Below, piece after piece: positions 23,370-37,890 of a stretch of DNA of 64,000 bases. Each line of letters begins with the position of its first letter. Position 1 is the first letter of the stretch. Source of the stretch: Anthoceros angustus (Eukaryota; Streptophyta; Anthocerotopsida; Anthocerotales; Anthocerotaceae); contig MU008195.1 in NCBI GenBank assembly GCA_010909165.1, positions 186,001 to 250,000 on the forward strand, in the 5' to 3' direction. A model generated the notes under the pieces. The model was not told where the DNA came from and searched no databases. It saw nothing but the letters and a program-made list of their open reading frames with translations. The translations under genes were made by a program, and so were the position numbers.

Positions 23370-24394
23370 CTCCCCCCGCCCACACTGACCCCCGAAACGC
23401 CCGATCGATACAGCTCCGGATCAAGAGCTCCGGCAGCACCACCACTACGACCCACAACGAGAACGGGAGCGGGAAACGCTCAAACTACACAATGCGAGGC
23501 TCGGCCACGTCCCGGCTCCCCGAATTCGCCAGCAGGCAGCCCAAGTATGGCCAGCGTCGCACGTCTCAACGTCTTTCACGTCTCACTCGGGGCGTGTTCC
23601 TCTTTGAGCAGCGGAGCGCTGCAAGCTGGCACCTGGCCACCGCGGGCATGGCCTACCAGGCCCGGAACTTTCACGCTGCCTTTGACTGCCCGCCGATTCC
23701 GACTCCTCTCACCCGCCAGAAAACCAGTCCCCAGCTGCTGCCCCCCCTCAATGCCTTACGAAACGGGGAACCAGCCCACGTTTCACCAGATCTACCTCGG
23801 ACACCGAGTCCCTGCCCGGCATTTGGCGCGCACGCAAAATCTGTGACACCAAGAGGAAGCTCCGAAGCGCCTGCCCTTGCCTGCTACAGGCAGGCGCATT
23901 CCGAAATTCCGCTCCCGGGATCGAGCTCCACAAATCCCAGTTCAGCCGAACTACGCTGCTAACCACAAGCGCCCGGACAACAACTTCCCGCCAAGCCGAC
24001 GCGAAGCTACACCTCCGGCGTCAAAAAGTACACGGACCCGCGTTCCTTCACGGAAGCAACAGCGGCCCGAGGCGGGTCGTGACGCCCAGCTGTCCGTGTG
24101 GCCTGGCCATCATGAGCCCGGTGTGTGTCCCGCGCGAACCCGACCTGCCGCTCCAGCTGTGTTCTGGCGAAGGGACACCGGCCGCGTCCGAACATCATCA
24201 CGATTCACGCTCCACCCGCGGGGTGGATGCTGCAAGCTGGCTCGCCCGCGGCTTCCGTGCAGTGTAACGGAGTCCGTAAATTCCATGCACGATGCCTTAG
24301 CCAGGGTGCTCAAGTGGTAAGAGTTAATCGAAGGCTTTGCCGGCCAGTCCATTTCACATGCGTAACGGACAATGCTTTGTTCTTTCTTGATTCC
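23370..24394. other. Spacer upstream of the AAA+ gene
   Basis: About 1 kb of mixed-composition DNA contains overlapping short frames on both strands and none with recognisable domains. It should contain the promoter of the minus-strand AAA+ gene at its left end. Confidence 0.45.
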
Positions 24395-24850
24395 ATCAGG
24401 AAGATCAAAGATTGAAGACCAAGCTCTTGATTCGAGAAGAGAATGAAGATGAAGCTTTTGATTCCACCAGGAAGGGAAAACAACGGAGATGAAGCTATTG
24501 ATTTTACCAGGAAGAGAAGGGAATGACGAAGCTTTTGATTCGGGAATGACGAAGCTTTTGATTCCACCAGGAGGAAAAGAGAACGAAGATGAAACTCTTG
24601 ATTCCACCAGGAAGGGAAAACAACGGAGATGAAGCTATTGATTTTACCAGGAAGAGAAGGGAATGACGAAGCTTTTGGTTCTACCAGGAGGAAAAGAGAA
24701 CGAAGATGAAACTCTTGATTACACCAGGAAGACAACAAAATGAAGGTGCTTCGCTCATTTCTTGATTCCACCAGGAAAGGACGAGATGAAGATACTGATT
24801 CCACAAGGACGAAGAGAGGGAAGACGCATGCCAGCAAGAGAGAACGAAGA
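24395..24850. repeat. Purine-rich minisatellite with higher-order period of about 140 bp
   Basis: Units such as GAAGCTTTTGATTCCACCAGG and GAAGATGAAACTCTTGATTC alternate in a long array. A larger unit repeats too: GAAGGGAAAACAACGGAGATG occurs at 24471 and again at 24611, with the same run of sub-units after it. The array ends just before the stop codon of VPS41 on the minus strand, so it lies in that gene's 3' flank. Frames through it are repeat artefacts. Confidence 0.85.
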
Positions 24851-24867
24851 TGGAAGCTTTTAGCGCA

Positions 24868-27800
24868 TCAGGCTCCCCAACCGTTGCTTGCCCTACCGAC
24901 GGAAGGCCCGTCATCGCCTCTCTTCTTCGAAGCGGAGGCTGCGGTGGTGCACAGGATGCACCTCATCTCGGGGCCCTTGGAGGAGTTAGAGCTGGAGGCA
25001 TCCCCGTGCTGAGACGGAGCTGTGCCGTCCCGGCGCAGATCTGTTGTGGAGACGGTACCGGACTGGCCTTTCTCTAGGGTTCCGCGCCCGGCGTTGGAGA
25101 TGCTAGCGGGGTCTTGAAGGCAGGTGACATGGTAGGCGTGGGTGCAGAAGAAGGCCACGACAGCCACGTTCTGGAGCCCTACCGGATCCAGGCAGATGCA
25201 GCATCTGCCACTGCCACCTACGTTGGACCTGCGTCCGGTGCTGCCTGTTTTCATCGACGCAGTACGGGATGGGGCTGCTGCTGCTTGTTTGGAGCCCCGC
25301 TTGATGCTTGGCGTGGAGGTTGCGCCGACGGTTACCCCGCCTTCTGGACCACCCACTCGGATGGCATGGCGAGCTTCGTGGTAGTATCGGACAAGAAGGT
25401 CTACACAATCCGCCTACAGAGGAAACACAGGATCAGTGAATGTGTGTCAGGAGTAAAGGGCGGGAAATGGTTCGGAACGACAGGTCTGGATAGGTCTATG
25501 ACCTTGAGAATATCATTGCATCCGTGACGCAATGACGTTTCCGTTCTGTAGTCTGTTATAATCTTCACCAGCCTGTCTCTCAAACTGCCACATGACAGAG
25601 TCACGACCAAGAGCTCAATAAGAAGTGTCAAGGCTGGCATGTTCTTACCGACCAAGTTGCCAGCAAGGAGGCTCTTACCGAGGAATCGCCATTCCAAGAG
25701 GAATTTTGTTAACCAGGTGAAGAGGATCGATATTGCCCACTGTGTGCTCCAGCAAAGCACCTACCTGCTCCAGCGAGAGATGGATGTTAGTGTAAAATCA
25801 TGTTCTACCACAATGTGGTCGCAAGCGAAGGCAACTAGCTAGATTTAAGTTGCTCTCAGCAAAATTTGAGATACCATTTCAGGATTGTTCAGGCACTGAT
25901 TGATGAGGTCATCCCATAACTCGTCATCATGTTGCGCTGTAACAAAGTCTATGGCCTGAGAAAAGACGGATGTTTAGCATTTGGGCACAAACCGAAATTC
26001 AGGAACCGAGCCAAGTATTCACTTGCTGCTTACCTGCTGCATGTCTCTGAGCTGGTTAATGATGAGAGCAAGGGCCTCTCTCGTATTGCCCATTCTCCCA
26101 AGAATAAAAACCATCTCCTTGGTCAAGCCTCTCCTTTTGCAGATCTCATAAGCCTGCAGGCATGACAAATTGTAGCTTTCATACTGAGGTCCGTGAAACG
26201 GTGTCAGCTACGCCTCCGACGGACGGAAAAGGTGCTGTACCTTATCCAGTGTGTAATGCTGACTGCTTCTCAAGAATGGAAGTAGTAACCGTGGCTCATA
26301 CTCTGCATACAGTTCAACCTGCAACATGTGAAGGACATAAGATTGAAGCTCTCTGACGAGAGAGCTGGGCCCACAAGATTCTATGGAATAGCCCAACGCA
26401 CCTGCAGATAATGGAAGTCTTTGCCAGCATTTGGATCTTTCTCAAACAGTGCATGCAAATATGAATGCAAAAGAGCCTTGTACTGGGTATCATTTCCCTC
26501 CCTCAAGAGCTGTGGAACCACTTCTGAGGCGGGTATCATACTGCTCTGCTGCACGTAGAGTGAAACTGCTCGCTTTCCGTCCAGACTCATCAAAGGAATC
26601 ACCTGAGAGGCCCCGGAACTTAGTTAGTGACACCCTTTCCACGAGAGGTTGTAATTCATGGCAAGAGCTCAATCCGAAAACTCACTTTATCTCGGACAGC
26701 CCCATACAGATTATACTGCTCGATGAATTCAAGTACGTTTGGTTTTTGTAACTGCCAGACACAAAAGTGAGATAAGCAGGAAGCTATCATCTGGTGGACA
26801 ACCTCTTGACACCTTGTGAATGACCAGCTCTATGCAGAATTACCTCAAGATATATTGCAAGGGTTTTATCATACTGCTCTACCATCAGGTAAAGGGTTGC
26901 AAGTGCCTGGTGGTCAACAGAACTGTTAGCCAAGGAAATCAGAGCTTAACAGTACAGTCAATGGCCAGATAACTCAGTTACAAACCTCTTGCAATGTTTG
27001 GGATCTCAGACTCGTGTTCAACTGCAACTCCGCTGCATTGATGATTGTTGGCACGGAGTAAATATTTGATGGCCACGTCTTGATGGTTGAAAGCAGTTCT
27101 TCGTGGTAAGCCGGATTTATGAGAAGTGAATTTAGAACAATCTGCGGGGGAGGGTGAGAAATACCTTTACCATCAGCTAGGCACAACTACGAATTATGTT
27201 AGACAACCAAATGGTAAGTCCACGTACCTCATATACAGTATCGCGAAGTTGTGGATTGCTGGTTGGAACATAAGGTGCAAGCTTTGGGAGCTGCCGCAGC
27301 TGGGCGAAGTTCATAATCCATCTGCACTCAGACCAAACCAACGGGCCCAATCATGATCCATTATGGCAATAAGTGGGAAGAGAAACCATGCTTTCTTCTT
27401 GCTCAAAGACATGCAATCGCTACCTTTCCCAGGCTGAGGAAGAACCACGTAACAGCTTAGGACAAAGGGCAGCAGCTTGAGCATATTGTCTCTCCAACAC
27501 CAAGTGATCCAAGTACCTTGAGCCTACCTGCCCAGAAGAAACACTCAGAGCATCAGAGTTGAGCAGGATACACTCAGTTTGGCTACATGCTGACAACTGA
27601 TGCCCATCGGAGGGACAGTGGATGCTTCCAGAACTTTCAAGGTGATAGCGAACCATTGATTTTTCACATGAATTCACCTCGTCAAGAAGCTCCATCCTCG
27701 TATTACCAGCCTCCACAGCAGCCAAAGCTTTCTCATGCCATCCATGTTGAAGAAGCCAAGCCACATGGTCTTCTGCATCCCTGGTAATTGACAGGAGCTC

Positions 27801-29805
27801 AGTATAGATAATTCTACATGTTATCATGCATACCGCATTCAAGCTAACTGGCAGCATACCTTGGGCGTGCAACCACTACATCTCTCGGGGACACAATATA
27901 GTACAAAGGCTCATAACCTTCTGCCCATTGGCCACCACCACTGCTACTGCCTGTGGAACATACCTAGGAATTTCTCAGATCCTCAGCCTTCGAAGAAGTA
28001 CATGCACCACACAATGGGTTTCTCAGATGCATGCGAGAGTACCTAAAAATGGAGCATGGGCCAAGAGGTAGTCTTTCGCTTCATAATGCTCATAACCAAG
28101 CACAGAAAGTGCATCTGAGGAGGCAAGCTCTTCATTCCTCCGAGTCACAATGTGCATCTCTGGCCTGTTGGATATGCCCTGAGACGGGCACAGAATGAAA
28201 AAATCAGCTTCCCTCCAGCTGGCTGATTCGCAGATAAGGAAGACCATGACAGTAGATTTGAACATCATGCTCTACCTGGTTTTAAAAGCTGATTCGCAAA
28301 TAAGAAAGACTATCAGAGAAGATTTCGACACCAAGCTCTACCTGGTTTTGAAAGCGGTATTGCAAACAAGAAAGATCAAGATGGTAGATTTCAACCCCAT
28401 GCTCTACCTGGTTTTGAAAGGAGCCTTTCGAGGGCTCATTGCCGCTAGTGTCTGCATGGGGTATATAAGCTAGAACCACGATTGAATCACCGTAGGGTGC
28501 AACACCAGAGATGTAGTAGTCTGTTCTGAAGGAAGCTACTATTTCAACATATTTTGTGCTGATGGTGGTTCTTGCTGCTCGTCCCAAAAGATCGCCACCC
28601 AAAGCAGTTGCGGGAGAGGAACCCAATACACCTCTGTTTTCAAAAGACCTTGTACGAACTGCAGCGACTTTCACAGAGTCTGCCCACCCAATTACAAAGA
28701 CGGCATCATCCTACAGTCCAACACACAAAGAGCTTGAGGCCATGATTCCAGCAGAGCAAACATAGAAAACAACAAGGACTTCCACATCACACAAACAGAC
28801 CTGCCACACTATTTGCGGCCGCAACAGTTCAGGCCGAGGGCTCTCAGGTGGGCGCTCAATAAATGACAGCCGTTGCTGCGTGGCAGTATCATAAATCTTC
28901 ACGCCAAGATTATTTGCCCAGGCAATAAGACTTGTCCTCCACTTGATGGCATGGATAGCGCCCTCCCCAGCATGGAGAACCTGGAGAAAACAAGGCCACA
29001 AACAAAATTCAACACAGGAAAGACGACAACAATAATGATGCTGGCCGAGTCAGTATGTTCCAGGAGTGTTACCACGTCACGAGCACCAAGCCAACCTTTG
29101 CTGTTGAGGATAAGCTGTCCAGCTAGGCCTCCGGCAGCAAATTGCTTAGACGATCTCCTGCCATACTCTGGATCCAACGCCACTGCCTTCACCGGCCTAT
29201 GATAATCATGCCTCTCCTTCTCATCCGAATACAGACTGCTGACAACAACAGTTCCGTCGTCCGAGCAACTCCCTATGTACTCCCCATCCACATCAAAGCT
29301 CAGCTCATTCACAGGTTCAGAGTGCACCGAAAATTCTTTCACCTACACAACAAAATGAATCACATCCATTCCAACCGTGTCAGCCACTCCACAATCTCCA
29401 AATGCAACCAATGCAACCCACCCAAAAAAAATTTGGAAAAAAAAATCCCCGCACCTGGTTACCCTGATAATCCAAAAGATGCACAGTCCCGGCACTGGTG
29501 CCGAGGGCTATGATCCGGTCGGCAACCGTAAGACACGAAGCTCCCGAAGCACCCACAATCCCTGGCACGCTGCCTCCCAGGCGCTGATACTTCAACCGCG
29601 GCTCGTCCTCGTCCGACAATGCCTGCTCATCGTCATCGTCATCATCCGCAGCATCATCCTCATCCAGCTCATCGTCCCCATCCACTCCATCCTGCGACAC
29701 ATCCCCGGGGACATCCGTGGGCTGGATCCCGTCTAGGGCCTGGGCCGGAACGGGAGCGTCCGTCCCCATGCCGTTGGTTCGGGGTTCAGGATCCTCCTCT
29801 ACCAT
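24868..29805 (-). CDS. VPS41: VPS41, HOPS tethering-complex subunit
   Basis: VPS41 is the Rab7-binding subunit of HOPS and tethers late endosomes to the vacuole. I infer 19 exons from 29805-29455 (first) to 25413-24868 (last), with GT..AG borders in frame throughout, giving 1036 residues. Others include 29342-29073, 28980-28801, 28710-28408, 27141-26986, 26602-26402 and 26153-26034. Order: an Asp-rich acidic N-terminus (about 40-70); a WD40-type beta-propeller (CLTVADRIIALGT, FDVDGEYIGSCSDDGTV, HAIKWR); then PLYYIVSPRDVVVARPRDAEDH, typical of VPS41; then clathrin-heavy-chain-repeat helices (ALLHSYLHALFEKDPNAGKD, AYEICKRRGL, EMVFILGRMGN). A RING-H2-like end follows (CCICLDP near 926, HAYHVTCL, then CILC near 1010). 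The acidic start at 29805 is chosen because the upstream in-frame codon is GTG. The exon 4 donor is copied in tandem in the next intron. Confidence 0.95.
28198..28412. repeat. 66-bp tandem repeat that copies a VPS41 splice donor
   Basis: The segment containing the end of exon 4 and its donor (CTCTACCTGG on the plus strand) occurs at 28402, 28336 and 28270, spaced 66 bp apart, with a partial fourth copy to the left. Each copy preserves the CAG|GTAGAG junction seen on the minus strand. The period is 22 codons and the first repeat is open, so use of the second donor would add 22 residues in frame. The third copy is preceded by a stop. Confidence 0.85.
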
Positions 29806-30494
29806 CGTGACCCACACACGCCTCCAAATTCCTACCTCCCAAGCTCAATCCCGCCCACCATCCCCAATTGCGCTAATCCTACCGCCCACAAATCCCCAAT
29901 GCCGGCCTCCTCCCCGGCCATTCTTCCTGCAAATCGCCCAATTCCGCCGGAAGCTGGGGCCGAGCGCACAGCGCTTCCCGCCTCCGGCACGGGCCGAGAA
30001 GACACAAATCCGGACAGCAGCGGCAAACTCGCGGGGCAGACAGGGCGGACAGGGCAGATCTGCGAGGCCCAAGGGAGGGAGGCGCGGAAGCGAGCGGCCA
30101 GTCAGGGACAGCCAGCAGCAGCAGTGCGGGGTTTTGAGCGAGCGGAGCGCGGGTGCGACCGACTGGGGCCCATAGCCTGTGCCATCACCACCATCGCACT
30201 CTCCTCATCAACGCTTCCGATTTGTACAGGCCAAAAGCCTGGTGGCGTCCAACATTCCTGACACCGTCTACGCTAACACTGTTGTACACATGGAGCATTT
30301 TGACCACGGGTCATCCTCAACCACGGTATTACACACTTTGGATCGGCTTTTAAACTCCAAAACATGTTCTCTCCAAAAACAAGGCACCTACAAGGCTAAA
30401 TTCGCACACCTCCAGCATCATCCCTCCCTACACTTGAGGGATGGCTGAGTTGTATATCCTAAGTTGGCAAAGAGAGCTAATCAAGACCTGGCTT
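29806..30494. other. Spacer between VPS41 start and tubulin stop
   Basis: The first part (29806-30170) is GC-rich and probably holds the VPS41 promoter and leader. From about 30170 the composition shifts and becomes AT-richer towards the tubulin gene. No coding frame is supported. Confidence 0.5.
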
Positions 30495-33554
<3,060 letters not shown>

Positions 33555-34421
33555 ATGGCGCATAAGGATGAGGAGTATGACTATTTGTTTAAAATTGTGT
33601 TGATCGGTGATTCGGGGGTTGGCAAGTCCAATTTGCTGTCCAGATTCACTAGGAACGAGTTTTGTTTGGAGTCCAAGTCCACCATTGGTGTGGAATTTGC
33701 AACTCGCTCGATACAGGTAACTTTCCCCTTTGCACCGCAGCTAACATGAGCTTGCTTGTTTCGTTGCTTTGAAAGCAAATGTGAGGTGGTGCTCTTGTAA
33801 GGCGCTGTGATACAGTCTTGTCGGGGCTTTGGCTTTTAGGTTTGAAACTTTACTGATGGAGTGTGGTACAAGATAGGCGAGCCTAGCAAGGACGCTGTAT
33901 TTAGGGTTGGTGACATTTCTGTGTTTCAGGTGGACGGAAAGACCCTGAAAGCTCAGATTTGGGACACAGCAGGGCAAGAACGGTACAGGGCAATCACAAG
34001 TGCTTATTACCGGGGAGCAGTGGGGGCGCTTCTTGTGTATGATATCACCAAGCACATCACGTACGAGAATGTGGAACGGTGGTTGAAGGAGCTCAGGGAT
34101 CATGCAGATTCCAACATTGTCATCATGCTGGTAGGCAACAAGTCGGACCTGAAGCACCTCAGAGGAGTCACCACCGAGGATGCGTCGAGTTTTGCTGAAC
34201 GGGAGGGGCTCTCTTTCGTTGAGACATCGGCTCTTGAATCGACGAATGTGGAGAAAGCATTCCAGAGGATTTTGACTGAAATTTACCGGATAGTAAGCAA
34301 GAAAGCTTTGGCCTCCGAAGAAACCTCCACATCTGGCCCAGGAGAAGGTACTGCGATCATAGTCCCAGGGAACACGGACGGCGCTGCCGCACCCAAGAAG
34401 AGAGCGTGCTGCACCAACTGA
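33555..34421 (+). CDS. RABA: Rab11/RabA-type small GTPase
   Basis: RabA GTPases direct traffic from the trans-Golgi/recycling endosome to the plasma membrane and, in plants, to the cell plate. Two exons, 33555-33716 and 33930-34421, give 217 residues. The junction falls right after the ATRSIQ of the switch I region. G motifs are all intact: GDSGVGKS, the switch I threonine in STIGVEF, WDTAGQE, GNKSD and ETSA. The Rab11 family signature [21 protein letters not shown] is present. The tail ends in CCTN, a two-cysteine geranylgeranylation motif. The ATG at 33555 is chosen because it starts the conserved [15 protein letters not shown]; an in-frame GTG upstream is ignored. It is divergent from alpha-tubulin. 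Confidence 0.97.
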
Positions 34422-34994
34422 TCACCTTCAGAAAGTGCCGACTGAGCTGTTCGGACGAGAGTTTTGCCCTTGGCTTCTACTAAGCTGCTGTCCATCTTTG
34501 ATATGTTTTTCCGCCAAGCTTCACCTCGGAAGTCCGTTGCTGCTTGAGTGTTGTACGAGCGAACTCATGCTGGATAGTCTTTGAACATGTTCTAAAGCTG
34601 TGTAGCTGCCATGCCTGCGGCCAGCAGGTCTCCACCCATCACGGAGTGGTTTCTTCCTTTTTGTCACTCGTGGAACACGGCAAGTGATGCATTCATTCCC
34701 TTATGTACTTTCGGAGCGTTTATTCCCTTCCATTCCTTTCAATTCCGTGCTTTGTTCATGTTCCAGAGTCCAGACTCTCCAGACGCACAAGAATCACACT
34801 CTGCCGGCAACTGCAAGCTGTTCACGTGCCCATGGCGGTGCCCCCATGGCCACCAACTCATGCATGGAAATGACCAACTCTTGGCGCTCGGTGCGCCACG
34901 ATTGTTTTGATAACAACACCAAAGCGTTTTCCCTCTCTGCTTCTGAGCGGAGTCCCTTCCTGCTTCTGAGGGGGAATCTTGGAGAGTAGAGGGG
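34422..34994. other. Spacer between Rab11 and tocopherol cyclase
   Basis: This contains the Rab11 3' untranslated region and the upstream region of the next gene. No frame is supported. Confidence 0.5.
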
Positions 34995-37196
34995 ATGGCT
35001 TCTGTTGTGGCACCGTGCTCCCTGCACCACAAGCTGGGCGGCGTGCAAAGAGGGTGTGCGAGACGGCCTTGCACCGCAATTGCATCTGTGTCTTTGGAGG
35101 GTAGAGACAGGGACACTCGGACTCCGCACAGTGGGTGAGCATCTGAAAGCCTCCGCAAGTCTTGATTTCCGTGGCGTCCTCTCTTGCTGGGCGATAGAGC
35201 GCGCTGTGTGCTGCTTGCAGGTACCACTTCGATGGCACCAGTCGCCGATTCTTTGAAGGCTGGTACTTCAAGGTCTCCATTCCGCAAGAGAAGCAGAGCT
35301 TTGCTTGGATGTACTCGGTGGAAGACCCTGGGTCTCTGCCCAAGGGGTTGGAGGAATTAGTGTCGGGCCCCAGGTTTCCTGGCGTTGGGGCTCAGGTGCT
35401 GGGAGCTGATGACGAGTACCTCTGCCAATTTGAGCCGGATGTGAGAAATTTCTGGGGCAGTAAGTCATTCCACCACCCGCATGCAGTGAAACTTGGCCGC
35501 TTGCTGCTTGCTCGCTTTGTGATGAAAAGCTCATGGTAATGTGCAAGGCAGGCAGGCATGAATTGGCCTTGGGGAGTACGTTCGTAGGGAAGGCAAGAGC
35601 ATCTCCACCTAAGGCAGAAGTGCCGTCTGGGGTAACGTCGTAATGACTCATGTAATATGTTGGTGTGGTTTGCTGCCACCGGCCAAGCTAACTGTTACGT
35701 ACTCGTGTCGTAGGACAGGAGTTCTGGGAGCGGACTGAGGAGGGATTCCAGGTCTCTCCTACATGGCACCAAGGTTTCCTTCGTGACAATGGACGGTGAG
35801 GGTTGGGGGTGAGGGGAGCCTTGGGGTGCCGAGCTGTCGCATCTGCTGCTGATCTGACGCATCCGTGGCCTCTGCTTTCTTGGTGCAGATCTCCATATTT
35901 GCGGACAGTGGAGACGGTGAGGTGGGAGTACAGCACGCGGCCTGTGTATGGGTGGGGTGATATCGGTTCCACACAGAAGGCCACAGCGGGGTGGTTGGCA
36001 GCCTTGCCTGTTTTCGAGCCCCACTGGCAGATCTGCATGGCTGGTGGCCTATCTTCGGGTACTGGATGTTATCACCGCTTGATTCTACCCGCAGTGCTTT
36101 CTTTGGGGAATGCAGTTTCATCTGACTTGTGGAGTGCACACTACCACAGGCTGGATTGAGTGGGGAAGCAAGAGATTTGAGTTTGAAGATGCCCCCTCCT
36201 ATTCAGAGAAGAACTGGGGAGGCTCCTTTCCACAAAAGTGGTTCTGGGTATCACCTGCGACATTTATCATGTCTTGTGCAACCCCTACCTGTGACACCCA
36301 CAAATGATGAGCCCATGATGTTGCATGACATGTATGGCAATTGTAGATCCAATGCAATGTCTTCAATGGGGTATCTGGTGAGGTTGCTCTCACGGCAGGT
36401 GGAGGAAAACGAGCCCTTCCTCTGCTTCCAGGCGGTATGGAGGAAGTAGCAATGGTACTATCGCATGGCAACAAGTCAGCTCTTGATATCTGAGCCATCA
36501 AGCAAAGCCAGCTACGCCTGTTCCGCTCACTGTGCTGTGTTCTCTCGTCTAACAACAGATTGGTGTCCATTACGCTGGCAAGCACTATGAGTTCATTCCA
36601 TGGGCAGGCGAGGTGGACTGGGAGATCACCACATGGGGGTCATGGCGAATGTCTGCTCGAAATGACCAGTATGAGGTTGCTCCCTCCTCCCACACTCCTC
36701 CTATGAGGTACCAGTAAGTCATGTAATGCCAGTACCACCATGGCCGAATGACATTCACTCTCTGTCCCCGCAGGCCCAACTGATAGCCAGTACCAAGAGG
36801 GAGGGCACCGTTCTCCGAGCTCCAACTGCAGAGGCTGGTCTGGCACCCTTCTGCAAAGACACCTTCTTCGGAGACTTGGAGCTGCAAATCTGGGAGCGTG
36901 TTGGCGGTCGCCGAGGCAAAGTAAATCCCGTCCCTACCAAACCCTCGCCTTCCCCTTTCCTCCTCCTCCTCCACGTGAGCTGCCCTAACCATTGTGTGCC
37001 ACGCACCCTTCATTCTCAGGTCATTCTGGATACAACAAGCGACATGGCAGCCCTGGAAGTTGGAGGCGGCCCTTGGTACAGTTCATGGAAGAACGTCTCC
37101 AAGGTTCCAGACCCTGCCAAAAGCGTGATCGGTCTCCCCATCGACGTTGAGAAATTGTTCACCCCCGCTCCCTTTCTCAAACCTCCTGGTCTGTAG
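34995..37196 (+). CDS. VTE1: Tocopherol cyclase, plastid
   Basis: VTE1 closes the chromanol ring of tocopherols (vitamin E) and plastochromanol in plastid plastoglobules. Ten exons give 450 residues: 34995-35134, 35221-35459, 35552-35631, 35719-35795, 35889-36058, 36150-36247, 36347-36454, 36559-36675, 36774-36920, 37020-37196. Residues 1-40 are rich in Ser, Ala, Arg and Cys with almost no acidic residues, a likely transit peptide. Then come RTPHSGYHFDGTSRRFFEGWYFK, VRWEYSTRPVYGWGD, FEPHWQICMAGGLSSG, APSYSEKNWGGSFPQKWFW, LTAGGG, LRAPTAEAGLAP and EVGGGPWYSSW, ending FLKPPGL as in the family. The small exon 35552-35631 (RHELALGSTF) completes a part that would otherwise be missing. It lies in the same direction as Rab11 and the EDR1-like kinase. 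Borders are GT..AG. Confidence 0.96.
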
Positions 37197-37890
37197 ACAA
37201 TTCCTTCCACACCTTAGATTACTCAGCATCCCATGGACAATGGCGACAAGACGCGTGCTGTACTTGAACTGGTTTCATATTTCACTGGTTGAGAGCACAC
37301 GCGGACATACATCACCCTTATATGCATTAACTTGTTCAAATGGCGATGCGTCGTGAAATGCAAAGGGCTCTACATTCCCAAAATTCATCCTTATTTAAGT
37401 TGGCAGTATATTGAAGACGGAGAGAGTTCGTAGAAGGAGGGGAAGCAGGCCCAGAATTCTGCCTTGCTTCAACTGGATGCTCGCTCGCTTTGTAGAATGT
37501 TGCTCCCTCATCGAGGAGGCTGGGACGAGGGCTGACGCTCATACGAAGGTTCCAGGATAGTGCGGGGCATTTCGCTTGCAGCGCAAAATCTGGGACGCGG
37601 CGTCTTGTGGGCGCCATGCAGCGCGGAGCGGGAGCTTGCAGATTTGGATGCCGTTGGGACTGGCCGCAGAGTGCTCGCATCAGGGAAGTGGGAGAGCATC
37701 GGATTTGATTGCCAACCTAGGAGGAAAAAACGGAGGAGTGTGCGTGAAGCAAAGGCGGGGACGTTGAGCGATGTTGTTGCTGGGGCAGAGCATGTGGATG
37801 TGCGTTGCTTTCGGGCTATGGTTTTCCGGCATCTGCAGGGCAAGGCGCATGTAGCAGCAAGGTGTGGAGGAGGGTGGGAAGCGCGTCAGA

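Noticed and set aside
28282-28408. Exon-4 extension of VPS41 through the 66-bp repeats
   Set aside because: The read-through frame meets a stop. The first donor gives continuous VPS41 sequence at the right phase, so the extension is treated as possible alternative splicing only.
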